Source: Hydrogenophilus thermoluteolus (lineage in GTDB: Bacteria; Pseudomonadota; Gammaproteobacteria; Burkholderiales; Rhodocyclaceae). Taken from it: a stretch of 64,000 nt of DNA. The stretch covers positions 1-64,000 of the forward strand of contig NZ_AP018558.1 in the NCBI RefSeq assembly GCF_003574215.1, read 5' to 3'. The notes beneath the pieces were generated by a model. It ran no database searches. It had not been told where the DNA came from and was given only the letters and a program-made list of their open reading frames with translations. A program made the translations under genes and the position numbers. Within the stretch, counting starts at the first letter, position 1. Every line of letters begins with the position of its first letter. Below are positions 1 through 8,357 of the stretch, one piece after another.

Positions 1-22
1 TTTCACGCTACAATTCGCAACG

Positions 23-1636
23 ATGAGCGAAACGAACCCTTCCCCATCCGACGACCTCTGGCACACCTGCTGCGCGCGCTTGCAGAGCAAGATCCCGGTA
101 CAACAATACAAAACCTGGATTCGACCGCTTGCAGGCGTCGCAGTGGACGGTGCGGGTGCCGAACTGCGCGTCTTTGCGCCCAACCGCTTCATTTTGCAGT
201 GGGTACGCGAACGCTACTGGGGCATCATCACCGACGAACTCGCGGCACTCGGCATCGAACGCGCGGAATTGACATTGGGGGAACCGCCGCGTCGGGACAC
301 TGCTTCCCAAACCGGCGCAACCCAAGCGCAGACGGCGCCAGCCGAAGACGCGGTTGCTTCGTCGCGCCCGCACGCCGAACCAGAAACCCCTTCAGTGGAA
401 CCCGCACCGGTTTCGGCTGGAGAAGATTCCGCTGGAGAAGAAGAGAAGACCACCAGCCCTGCGGCGCCTGCCGCCGTCCCATCTGCCGACACCGCAGTTG
501 CGAACACCGCCGCTGTTTCCCCACCCCCCACTGCGCGGTTACGGGCTCGGCGCAAGCCGCCTGCGGTAAATGACGCCGACCCGACCCACGCGCCGACGCT
601 CGAAGCGCTCTACGAACGAACCCGGCTCAACCCCAACGCCACTTTCGAGACGCTGGTCACTGGTCGCGCGAACGATCTGGCGCGCGCCGCTGCGATGCAA
701 GTCGCGCACCACCCCGGAAACTCCTACAACCCCCTCTTCATCTATGGCGGAGTGGGGCTGGGCAAAACCCACCTCATCCACGCAATCGGCAACGCGATCT
801 TCCAAAACAACCCACGCGCGGTGATTCGGTACGTCCACGCCGAAGACTATTACGCCGACGTGGTACGCGCCTATCAACAGAAGAGCTTCGACGCGTTCAA
901 ACGGTTCTACCGCTCGCTCGACGTGCTGTTGATCGACGACATCCAGTTCTTCCAGAACAAAACCCGCACGCAAGAGGAGTTCTTCCACGCGTTCAACGCG
1001 CTCACCGAAGCGCGCAAACAGATCGTGATCACCTGTGACACCTACCCCAAAGACATCCAAGGGTTGGAAGACCGCTTGATCTCGCGCTTCGACTGGGGCC
1101 TAACCGTCCAGATCGAACCCCCAGAGCTCGAAATGCGGGTGGCGATCCTCAAGAAAAAAGCGGAACTGATGGCGATCGACCTCGCTGACGACGTCGCGTT
1201 CCTCATTGCCAAGCACCTCAAATCGAACGTGCGTGAACTCGAAGGGGCGCTCAACAAAGTGGTTGCGTACGCCAATTTCCTGGCCCGCCCGATCACGTTG
1301 GAACTGGCGAAAGAGGCGCTCAAGGACCTGCTCAACGCCTTCAACCGGCAACTTACCGTCGAGCAGATCCAAAAAACGGTGGCCGACTACTACAAAATCA
1401 AAGTGGCCGAGATGCACTCTAAGAAACGCACCCGCGCGGTCGCGCGCCCCCGGCAGGTCGCGATGTATCTCGCCAAAGAGCTCACCCCTTTGTCGCTGCC
1501 CGCGATCGGCGAAGCCTTCGGCGGCCGCGACCACACCACGGTGATCCACGCCTGCCGAACGATCACCGAACTGCGCAACCAAGACCCACAGCTCAACCAC
1601 GACGTTCATGTCCTACTGCAAGTGCTACGCGGATAA
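23..1636 (+). CDS. dnaA: Chromosomal replication initiator DnaA
   Basis: DnaA binds DnaA boxes at the origin, melts the DNA and helps load DnaB; it also acts as a transcription factor. The 537-residue product has all four DnaA domains. Domain I is residues 1-90. A long Pro/Ala/Glu-rich linker of low complexity follows at about 90-200. Domain III is the AAA+ module, with Walker A GGVGLGKT at 242-249 and Walker B LLIDDIQFF near 303. The C-terminal helix-turn-helix carries the DnaA signature GGRDHTTVIHA near residue 510. The linker makes the protein longer than E. coli DnaA (467 residues). The ATG at 23 is the only plausible start, and only 22 bases upstream are visible, so its promoter and any adjacent origin lie outside the window. 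It is followed 12 nt later by dnaN, the usual arrangement. Confidence 0.98.
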   Translation: MSETNPSPSDDLWHTCCARLQSKIPVQQYKTWIRPLAGVAVDGAGAELRVFAPNRFILQWVRERYWGIITDELAALGIERAELTLGEPPRRDTASQTGATQAQTAPAEDAVASSRPHAEPETPSVEPAPVSAGEDSAGEEEKTTSPAAPAAVPSADTAVANTAAVSPPPTARLRARRKPPAVNDADPTHAPTLEALYERTRLNPNATFETLVTGRANDLARAAAMQVAHHPGNSYNPLFIYGGVGLGKTHLIHAIGNAIFQNNPRAVIRYVHAEDYYADVVRAYQQKSFDAFKRFYRSLDVLLIDDIQFFQNKTRTQEEFFHAFNALTEARKQIVITCDTYPKDIQGLEDRLISRFDWGLTVQIEPPELEMRVAILKKKAELMAIDLADDVAFLIAKHLKSNVRELEGALNKVVAYANFLARPITLELAKEALKDLLNAFNRQLTVEQIQKTVADYYKIKVAEMHSKKRTRAVARPRQVAMYLAKELTPLSLPAIGEAFGGRDHTTVIHACRTITELRNQDPQLNHDVHVLLQVLRG

Positions 1637-1648
1637 CAAGGAGACGCC

Positions 1649-2752
1649 ATGCTGATTCGAGCCCCCCGTGATACGCTGCTCACACCGCTCGCTGCCGCGG
1701 CCGGTATCGTGGAAAAGCGGCAAACCAAGCCGATCCTCGGCTGTTTCCTGCTGGAGCGCAGCGACGACGGTCTTACCGTCACCGCTACCGACCTCGAAGC
1801 GCAAATCGTCGTTCGGCAACCGCTTGGCGAATTGGCTGGGGAAAACGGCGCCTGCGCGGTGCCAGCGAAGAAGCTCCTCGATATTCTGAAGAGCTTGCCC
1901 GACGGGGCCGAAGTGCAGCTCCTTGCCGAAGAGAACACCCTCAAGATAACGAGCGGACGGTCACGCTTCACGTTGCACACGCTGCCGGCGCACGACTTCC
2001 CGCGCCTTACCCCCCCCAGCGAAGGCGACCAACTGACGCTCACGCAACACACCTTGCGCCGCTTGGTGGCGCTCACAGCGTTTGCGATGGCCCAACAAGA
2101 CGTCCGCTACTATCTGAACGGGCTCTTTTTCCACCTCCACGACCAGAATTTGCACGTGGTCGCTACCGACGGGCATCGCCTCGCCCACGTCGAAGAGGCG
2201 ATGCCGGAATTTCGCGACGAACGGGAAGCGATCCTGCCGCGCAAAACGGTCCTCGAGCTCCAGCGACTCCTTTCGGACAGCGACCAGCCGGTGGCGATCA
2301 CCATCGCCGAACGGCAAGTGGTCTTCACCACCGGTGCGGTGCAATTCACCAGCAAAATCATCGAAGGGAAGTTCCCCGATTACCGTCGGGTGATCCCCAT
2401 GAACCACCCCGTGCGGATCGTCTTCGACCGGGTTGAACTCCTGCGCGCACTGCAACGGGTTGCGGTGCTTGCCGAAGACAAATTGCGGCCGATCAAACTC
2501 ACGTTCGAAACGGGGCTCGTGCGCATCTCCGGGCACAACGTCGAACGCGAAGAAGCGGTCGAAGAGATCGAGATCCACTACGAAGGGGCGCCACTCGAGA
2601 TCGGCTTCAACGTCAGCTACCTCATCGACGTGCTCACTGCGCTCACCAACGAAGTGATCCACATCCAACTCAAAGACAGCATGGCCGCAGCGCTCATCAC
2701 CACACCGGACGACGAACACTTCCATTACGTCGTGATGCCGATGCGGCTGTGA
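1649..2752 (+). CDS. dnaN: DNA polymerase III sliding clamp (beta subunit)
   Basis: This is the ring-shaped processivity clamp that tethers DNA polymerase III to DNA and recruits MutS, ligase and other partners. The 367-residue product is the normal length for the three-domain beta clamp. It begins MLIRAPRDTLL and ends in the VMPMRL tail typical of the family, which forms part of the hydrophobic partner-binding pocket. A strong AAGGAG ribosome binding site precedes the ATG by 6-7 nt. It sits 12 nt after dnaA, so the two are probably co-transcribed, and gyrB follows. Confidence 0.98.
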   Translation: MLIRAPRDTLLTPLAAAAGIVEKRQTKPILGCFLLERSDDGLTVTATDLEAQIVVRQPLGELAGENGACAVPAKKLLDILKSLPDGAEVQLLAEENTLKITSGRSRFTLHTLPAHDFPRLTPPSEGDQLTLTQHTLRRLVALTAFAMAQQDVRYYLNGLFFHLHDQNLHVVATDGHRLAHVEEAMPEFRDEREAILPRKTVLELQRLLSDSDQPVAITIAERQVVFTTGAVQFTSKIIEGKFPDYRRVIPMNHPVRIVFDRVELLRALQRVAVLAEDKLRPIKLTFETGLVRISGHNVEREEAVEEIEIHYEGAPLEIGFNVSYLIDVLTALTNEVIHIQLKDSMAAALITTPDDEHFHYVVMPMRL

Positions 2753-2810
2753 AACAACGCACACCACCGAACGAACGCAGCGAATCAAACCGATGGTCCA
2801 GGAAAACGCA

Positions 2811-5291
2811 ATGACCCAAACCTACGACGAAAGCGCGATTCAACAACTCGAAGGGCTCGAAGCGGTCCGCAAACGCCCCGGCATGTACATCGGCGATACC
2901 TCCGATGGAACGGGGCTCCACCATATGATCTTCGAAGTGGTCGACAACGCGATCGACGAAGCGCTGGCTGGCTACTGCGACGACATCGTCGTGACGGTCC
3001 ACGCCGACAACTCGGTTTCGGTGCGCGACAACGGCCGCGGGATCCCCACTGGCATCAAATGGGACGACAAAAACGAACCGAAACGCTCCGCCGCAGAGAT
3101 CGTGATGTGCGTGCTGCACGCCGGTGGCAAATTCAACCAGAACAGTTACAAAGTCTCCGGCGGGCTTCACGGTGTCGGCGTCTCGTGTGTGAACGCACTC
3201 TCCAAATGGCTCAAACTCACCATCTGGCGTGACGGGTACAAACACGTCCTCGAATTTTCTCGTGGCGTGCCCACCCTCTTCGACGAAACCTGGGAAACCC
3301 CACCCGGCGGCGGGGAACCGGTGCACGTGCGCAAGATGAAGGTGGTGGGTGCGACGCAAAAGCGCGGCACCGAAGTCCATTGGCTTGCGGACGAAGAGAT
3401 CTTCGGCACGATCGAATACCACGCCGACCAGATCGCGAAGCGCCTGCGCGAACTTTCGTTTCTCAACAACGGCGTCAAGATCCGCTTCATCGACCAACGC
3501 ACCGGCAAAGAAGAGGACTTCGCCTTCTCGGGCGGCGTCAAGGGCTTCGTCCAATACCTCAACCGCAACAAGCAGCCGCTCCACCCCACCATCTTCCACG
3601 CGAGCGGCGCGGTCACCGTCCCGCAAGACGTCGGGCACGAAGCGGAAATCAGCATCGAAGTGGCGATGCAGTGGAACGACAGCTTCGCCGAACAGGTGCT
3701 TTGCTACACCAACAACATTCCGCAACCCGACGGCGGCACCCACCTCACCGGGTTGCGCAGCGCGATGACGCGGGTGATCAATAAATACCTGGAAGCGAAC
3801 GAAATCGCAAAAAAAGCGAAAGTCGAGATCACCGGCGACGACATGCGTGAAGGGCTCACCTGCGTCCTATCCGTGAAGATGCCCGACCCGAAATTCGCCA
3901 GCCAAACCAAAATGAAACTGGTGAGTTCGGAAGCGCGCACCGCGGTGGAAGAGGTAGTGGGCAAAGCGCTCGAAACCTTCCTGCTCGAACACCCCAACGA
4001 AGCGAAAGCGATCGTCGGCAAAATCGTCGAAGCAGCACGCGCCCGCGAAGCGGCGCGCAAAGCGCGCGAAATCACGCGCCGCAAAGGGGTACTCGACGGC
4101 GTGGGGCTGCCGGGAAAACTTGCCGACTGCCAAGAGAAAGACCCGGCAAAATCGGAACTCTTCATTGTCGAGGGCGACTCCGCCGGTGGCTCCGCGAAGC
4201 AAGGGCGCGACCGCCGCTTCCAAGCGATCTTGCCGCTCAAAGGCAAAATCCTCAACGTCGAAAAAGCGCGTTTCGACAAACTCCTGCAAAGCCAGGAGAT
4301 CGCCACGCTGATCACCGCGCTCGGCACCGGGATCGGCAAAGCGGACTACAAACCGGAGAAGCTGCGCTACCACCGCATCATCCTGATGAGCGACGCCGAC
4401 GTCGACGGCGCCCATATCCGAACACTGCTGCTCACCTTCTTCTACCGCCAGATGCCGGAGCTGATCGAACGCGGCCACGTCTATATCGCGCAACCCCCGC
4501 TCTACAAGGTGAAACTGGGTAAGACCGAGCGCTACCTCAAAGACGACGCGGAATTACAGCAATTTCTCATCGAACTGGCGGCGCAAGAGGCCGAACTCCT
4601 CCCGGCGCCAGACGCCGCACCGATTCGCGACGAAACGCTCTTGGGGCTGTTGCGCCAATGGCAACGCGCGCAACGGATCATCGACCGCCATAGCGCCCTC
4701 ATCGACCCCACCATTCTGCAAACGATTCTGAACCACGCGATTGCGATCGACCTCAGCAACCAAGAAAACGCCGTCGCAAGCGCCCAACGGTTGCAGGCGG
4801 TGCTGGGCGACCAACTCCGCGTCCTCGCCGCATTCGACGAAGAGCGCGATCAATGGAGCTTACGCATCGAACGCACCGAACACGGGCTCATCAAGCGCAG
4901 CCTGCTCGATGCCGAACTCCTGGAATCTGGGGATTGGCAAACCGTGATGCACGTTGCCGAAACCACTGCGACGCTCGTACAAGGTGAAGGGGAAGTGCGG
5001 CGCGGCGAAAAACGGCAGACGGTCCGCCATTTCGCCGATGCGGTCGCTTGGCTGATGGCCGAAGTAGAACGCCAGATCGTCAAACAACGCTACAAAGGGT
5101 TGGGCGAAATGAACCCGGAACAGCTCTGGGAGACGACGATGGATCCGGCAACCCGGCGGCTGCTCAAAGTGCAGATCGAAGACGCGATCGCCGCCGACGA
5201 AATCTTCTCGACCCTGATGGGCGATGCGGTCGAACCGCGGCGCGAGTTCATCGAGGCGAACGCGCTCTTCGTGCGTAATTTGGATGTGTGA
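2811..5291 (+). CDS. gyrB: DNA gyrase subunit B
   Basis: GyrB is the ATPase subunit of DNA gyrase, which introduces negative supercoils together with GyrA. The N-terminal GHKL ATPase begins EGLEAVRKRPGMYIGDT near residue 14. The transducer domain follows. The TOPRIM domain has EGDSAGG near residue 453 and the DADVDG metal-binding motif near 526. A proteobacterial-type insertion lies before the QRYKGLGEMNP C-terminal motif. The ATG at 2811 was chosen over the in-frame ATG at 2793 because AGGA at 2800-2803 is spaced 7 nt before it, and the product then begins MTQTYDESAIQQLEG. Product length is 826 residues. The stop directly abuts the small DUF4160 gene. Confidence 0.97.
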   Translation: MTQTYDESAIQQLEGLEAVRKRPGMYIGDTSDGTGLHHMIFEVVDNAIDEALAGYCDDIVVTVHADNSVSVRDNGRGIPTGIKWDDKNEPKRSAAEIVMCVLHAGGKFNQNSYKVSGGLHGVGVSCVNALSKWLKLTIWRDGYKHVLEFSRGVPTLFDETWETPPGGGEPVHVRKMKVVGATQKRGTEVHWLADEEIFGTIEYHADQIAKRLRELSFLNNGVKIRFIDQRTGKEEDFAFSGGVKGFVQYLNRNKQPLHPTIFHASGAVTVPQDVGHEAEISIEVAMQWNDSFAEQVLCYTNNIPQPDGGTHLTGLRSAMTRVINKYLEANEIAKKAKVEITGDDMREGLTCVLSVKMPDPKFASQTKMKLVSSEARTAVEEVVGKALETFLLEHPNEAKAIVGKIVEAARAREAARKAREITRRKGVLDGVGLPGKLADCQEKDPAKSELFIVEGDSAGGSAKQGRDRRFQAILPLKGKILNVEKARFDKLLQSQEIATLITALGTGIGKADYKPEKLRYHRIILMSDADVDGAHIRTLLLTFFYRQMPELIERGHVYIAQPPLYKVKLGKTERYLKDDAELQQFLIELAAQEAELLPAPDAAPIRDETLLGLLRQWQRAQRIIDRHSALIDPTILQTILNHAIAIDLSNQENAVASAQRLQAVLGDQLRVLAAFDEERDQWSLRIERTEHGLIKRSLLDAELLESGDWQTVMHVAETTATLVQGEGEVRRGEKRQTVRHFADAVAWLMAEVERQIVKQRYKGLGEMNPEQLWETTMDPATRRLLKVQIEDAIAADEIFSTLMGDAVEPRREFIEANALFVRNLDV

Positions 5292-5294
5292 ATG

Positions 5295-5561
5295 ATGCCA
5301 GTACTGGCAATGTTTTATGGCATCATTATTCGAATGTACCTGATGGAAGGTAGCCAACACCATCGCCCGCATATCCACGCACGGTATGGCGAATTCGAAG
5401 CAGCGATTGATATCGAAGAGGGGGAATTGTTGGCAGGTGAGTTACCGCGCAAACAACTTCGACTCGTCCAAGCGTGGATCGAGTTACGGCGGGACGAACT
5501 GCTCGCCAACTGGGAACTCGCCCAACAAGGTATTCCTCCGTATCGGATCGACCCTCTGTAA
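5295..5561 (+). CDS. DUF4160 domain protein, possible TA-like partner
   Basis: The 88-residue product begins MPVLAMFYGIIIRMY and has the HHRPHIHARYGE segment typical of DUF4160. Function is unknown. DUF4160 genes are commonly paired with DUF2442 genes, as here, and such pairs have been proposed to be toxin-antitoxin-like; that is known association plus inference, not proof. The ATG at 5295 gives the canonical family start, and an adjacent ATG at 5292 is possible. No clear ribosome binding site is present. The gene begins immediately at the gyrB stop, so translational coupling to gyrB is likely. Confidence 0.8.
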   Translation: MPVLAMFYGIIIRMYLMEGSQHHRPHIHARYGEFEAAIDIEEGELLAGELPRKQLRLVQAWIELRRDELLANWELAQQGIPPYRIDPL

Positions 5562-5577
5562 CCACGAGGAACCACAG

Positions 5578-5832
5578 ATGGATTGGGACGTTGTCAAAGT
5601 GAAACCGTTGGACGGCTACCGACTTCACTTGAAGCTTGCCGACGGAAAAGAAGGAATCGTGGACCTGACCCCGCTCCTCAGCAAGAAGGGGTTTCAAGAG
5701 CTACAAGATCGCGACTATTTCTGCCGAGTCTTTCCTTTTCTGGGCGCTTTGACTTGGCCTAACGGTCAGGACATTTCACCGGAGTGGGTTCTCGAACATC
5801 TCACACCGAACACTGAGGAAGTGCCTGTGTAA
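5578..5832 (+). CDS. DUF2442 domain protein, partner of DUF4160
   Basis: The 84-residue product contains the DUF2442 pattern: WDVVKVKPLDGYRLHLKLADG at the start (a beta-hairpin) and WPNGQDISPEWV near the C-terminus. Members are small and often sit next to DUF4160 genes; some are annotated as antitoxin-like. A good ribosome binding site (GAGGA at 5566-5570) precedes the ATG at 5578. It lies 16 nt after the DUF4160 gene and is probably co-transcribed with it. Biochemical role is unknown. Confidence 0.8.
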   Translation: MDWDVVKVKPLDGYRLHLKLADGKEGIVDLTPLLSKKGFQELQDRDYFCRVFPFLGALTWPNGQDISPEWVLEHLTPNTEEVPV

Positions 5833-5887
5833 CCGGCGCAGCACGAAAGCCGCTTCACATCCTGGGTAAAGGTCTGCGCGGCAAGCT

Positions 5888-6589
5888 TCACCCCCCCACC
5901 CGCGCGAACGCATCGCGCACCAGCTTCGCACTGAAGAGCAGGAAAGCACTGCCGGTGGCCGCAAGCCCCCACGCATGAGCGCGCGGTCGCGCCTGGCTCC
6001 AACGGCGCAGGCGCGCACCCGCCAGGATCAGAATCGTCAGATAAGTGGCGCTGATCACCTGTAACGTCAGCCCAAGCAATGCAAACGCCAGATAGGGGTG
6101 GGGCGCATCCGCATCGACGAAGAGCACGAAAAACGAGAAGAAAAAGAGGATCGCTTTCGGGTTCAACAGGCTGATCACCAACGCCCGCCGAAACGGGTGG
6201 ATCGCTACCCGGCGCGGTTCCGGTTCGGGGGCGGCTGCCCGATCGTCCTCGTTCGCGGTGGCCGTTTGCTTGCCCCAGCCGTGCCGAACCGCTTCCCAAA
6301 CGAGTTTTCCGCCCAACCACGCCAGGTATACGGCACCAGTAAGCTGCAACACCGCAAAGAGCGTCGGCAGATAGCGCAGTAGCGACGCCGCGCCCAACAC
6401 CGCGGCGCTCATCAGGATCGCGTCCCCGGTCAAAATCCCGAGTGCCGCGCGAAACCCCGCAGCGGGGCCCTGGCGCGACGCGGTGACGAACGCATAGAGC
6501 GAATTGGGTCCTGGCAACAAAACCACCAAAACCGTTCCCAAAACGAACGCGCCGTAGTCGTGAATCCCCAATGCGTGCCACAAACTCAT
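5888..6589 (-). CDS. leuE: LysE/RhtB-family leucine efflux protein
   Basis: An inner-membrane amino-acid exporter of the LysE family. The 233-residue product resembles LeuE: it starts MSLWHALGIHDYGAFVLGT and carries the conserved LLPGPNSLYAFVTASRQG motif of the first helices, then about six hydrophobic segments. A charged cytoplasmic loop rich in Glu/Asp/Pro interrupts them near residues 110-130. The C-terminal half contains the NPKAILFFFSFF motif of the second repeat. It overlaps the upstream minus-strand gene by four bases (ATGA), so the two are translationally coupled. Substrate assignment (leucine and related amino acids) rests on family resemblance only. Confidence 0.85.
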   Translation of the reverse strand: MSLWHALGIHDYGAFVLGTVLVVLLPGPNSLYAFVTASRQGPAAGFRAALGILTGDAILMSAAVLGAASLLRYLPTLFAVLQLTGAVYLAWLGGKLVWEAVRHGWGKQTATANEDDRAAAPEPEPRRVAIHPFRRALVISLLNPKAILFFFSFFVLFVDADAPHPYLAFALLGLTLQVISATYLTILILAGARLRRWSQARPRAHAWGLAATGSAFLLFSAKLVRDAFARVGG

Positions 6590-7062
6590 CGTCTCTCTTG
6601 CTCCGCTTGTAACGCCCGCGCAAGCGCAACGACATACGCTTCGTCTGCGCTGCGGTAAGCCGCCGCCAACCAGGCGGAGAGGTCAGATCCGTCCGGCAAT
6701 GTGGCGTCACCGTCCCGCACGAACCGCCGATAGGAAAAGGTCAAAGACCAGCGCATCGCGTCGCGTTCCACCAAGGTGATGGTCAAAAGACTCCCGGGGT
6801 ATTCCGGGGTTGCCTGAGTGACGAACCGCAGCCATTCCCCCGTTTGCCACGTCACACGCTCTTCGAACGTCCGGTCACCGAACGCGATCCGCCGCGTCAG
6901 CGCTGCTTCTTTGGGCGCGTGCCAAAGCACATCACACGCCGTCACCCCGTCGATCCACCGCTGTGGGAACGTGACGCGCTCCCACAAACGCTGCCACACC
7001 GTGTCCCGTGATAGCGGCACCGATACCGCAAGCGGCAGGGTATGACAAACCTCCAACAACAT
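6586..7062 (-). CDS. AtaL-like (DUF1857) SRPBCC-fold protein
   Basis: The 158-residue product looks like a DUF1857/AtaL-like member of the SRPBCC hydrophobic-ligand-binding superfamily. It starts with a beta-strand segment (LEVCHTLPLAVSVPLSRDTVWQRL) and a Trp-rich central sheet. Its ligand is unknown. It is the first gene of a two-gene unit with leuE, overlapping it by 4 nt. The AT-rich tract just upstream (7175-7221) probably holds its promoter. Confidence 0.65.
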   Translation of the reverse strand: MLLEVCHTLPLAVSVPLSRDTVWQRLWERVTFPQRWIDGVTACDVLWHAPKEAALTRRIAFGDRTFEERVTWQTGEWLRFVTQATPEYPGSLLTITLVERDAMRWSLTFSYRRFVRDGDATLPDGSDLSAWLAAAYRSADEAYVVALARALQAEQERR

Positions 7063-7266
7063 GGTACCTCACCCACGCGTCGCGCACACGTCACCCATCG
7101 CCACTGTAGCGAACGAACCCCTTCGCCGTCAAACGGGCGCGAAGCCGCGCGGCATCCCCCTCAGAGGGCAGTTCTGTTTTTATGGTTTGGTTTTTCTATA
7201 AATATCTCTAAAATAAGTCTACACTCTGCCCAATCGTGGGGATAACCCCCTGAAAGCCGCCAAGAC

Positions 7267-7862
7267 ATGCGCCAAAACCCTGGGGATACTCCTGTACACA
7301 ACGCCGGTACGGCGGTTGGAACGTTGACGTACCGTTTGCGGTGCATGCTGAGAAAGAGACGATGGTTCGTCAACCGTTCCCGCGCCATCCCCAGCTTGTC
7401 CACTGTGGTGTTTCTGCTACACCTGCTACTGGGTATCGCATTCGCACCCACCGCTTGGGCGGGACTGCTGCCCCAGTGGTTGCAGAGCCACGTCATGCCG
7501 ACGCTCCTCATCGACCCTACGGACGGCACCATCGTAGACGCGAACGGCGCGGCAAAGGCCGAAAACCGCAACGATTTCGTCTTTCCCCACCGCTTGGCCG
7601 ACGGCCGCGTCAGCGAAATCCACGGGTTGGTCCACGACGTCACCAAAGAGATGCACTTGACCGAAGCGCTCGAACGGATCGCGTACCACGATCCGCTCAC
7701 CGGATTGGCCAACCGCAACGGGCTTGTCGCTGGGCCGAGCAAGCGATCGCACGCTGCGTCGCAGAAAAAAAACCAAGCTTCGTCGTGTTGGGGGTGCTCG
7801 ACCTCGACGAATTCGCGGCGGTCAATCTCCACTACGGGATTGTGCGCAAGGATACGGGATCG
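7267..7862 (+). pseudogene. Decayed PAS-GGDEF diguanylate cyclase gene
   Basis: Fragments of a PAS-GGDEF protein remain in two frames. In the first frame (through about 7733) a hydrophobic N-terminus leads to TLLIDPTDGTIVDANGAA, the start of a PAS domain. It jumps directly to FVFPHRLADGR and then to VHDVTKE, so two internal PAS segments have been deleted in frame. The GGDEF start YHDPLTGLANRNGL follows. The reading frame then shifts: RWAEQAIARCVAEKKPSFVV and LDLDEFAAVNLHYG continue in another frame to about 7862. The rest of the domain, including the GGDEF active-site motif, is missing. The product cannot be an active cyclase. Confidence 0.65.
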
Positions 7863-7925
7863 CGAAGCCGATGCCTGCGCAGGAAGCCGCGGCGTGGGCG
7901 GCGTCGTGCACGTTCATTCACAAAA

Positions 7926-8157
7926 TTATCCACAAGCCGAAACCTGCATTACAGGTAACCATCCTGCAACCGATCGGAGTGGGTCGCATTGGGGAAAAGT
8001 TGACGCACAGATCACGCAATGATTTGTCGATAAAAGAAAAATGGCACGGTGACTGCTTTTTCATCCCCAAACGATCCCCGCCAAAATCCAAGTCGATCCC
8101 CAAGATTACCGACAGCACATTGCTGGACGAAGTCTATTGTTAACAGAGTTATCCACA
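7926..8157. other. Cluster of DnaA-box-like sites
   Basis: Two perfect TTATCCACA nonamers occur in the same orientation at 7926-7934 and 8149-8157. A one-mismatch copy (TTATCGACA on the minus strand) lies at 8025-8033. A further one-mismatch copy (TTATCCCCA, minus) lies at 7237-7245 beside the AT-rich tract. In high-GC DNA two perfect copies within 232 bp are unlikely by chance. It could be an origin element, a DnaA titration site or a DnaA-responsive regulatory region. The usual origin position, upstream of dnaA, cannot be seen here. Confidence 0.4.
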
Positions 8158-8285
8158 GAACAACGGCGCGCATTGTTTACAGAGTCTCTTGTAAGAAAAA
8201 TCAAAGTCAACAAATTCATCGACCCCGAACCCACGGCAAAGAGTGCGTGGTACGGATCACGAACGCGCCCGTTGCGGTACAATGC

Positions 8286-8303
8286 GTGTCATCAAATTGT
8301 CAC
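8286..8303 (+). promoter_or_regulatory. Pho box upstream of pstS
   Basis: Two direct repeats, TGTCAT at 8287-8292 and TGTCAC at 8298-8303, start 11 bp apart with an AT-rich spacer, matching the PhoB-binding Pho box. A -10-like TAGACT at 8314-8319 sits 10 bp downstream, the spacing expected when PhoB replaces the -35 contact. pstS starts 39 nt later. Induction by phosphate starvation is inferred from this. Confidence 0.75.
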
Positions 8304-8357
8304 ATTCGCTCGGTAGACTGCGCCCCGTCATCCTCAGTAACCCAAAGGAGCAGTCCG

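Larger units (their letters stand above)
7063..8357. other. 1.3-kb non-coding region before pstS
   Basis: No intact gene is seen here. From left to right it holds an AT-rich tract (7175-7221), a decayed PAS-GGDEF gene (7267 to about 7862), DnaA-box-like sites between 7926 and 8157, an imperfect direct repeat (8136-8150 and 8172-8186), and the pst Pho box (8286-8303). Base composition is clearly more AT-rich than the flanking genes at its two ends. Confidence 0.7.

Noticed and set aside
8049..8357. Longer PstS starting at 8049
   Set aside because: The upstream extension has no signal peptide, crosses the Pho box and DnaA-box region, and the ATG at 8358 has a proper ribosome binding site.
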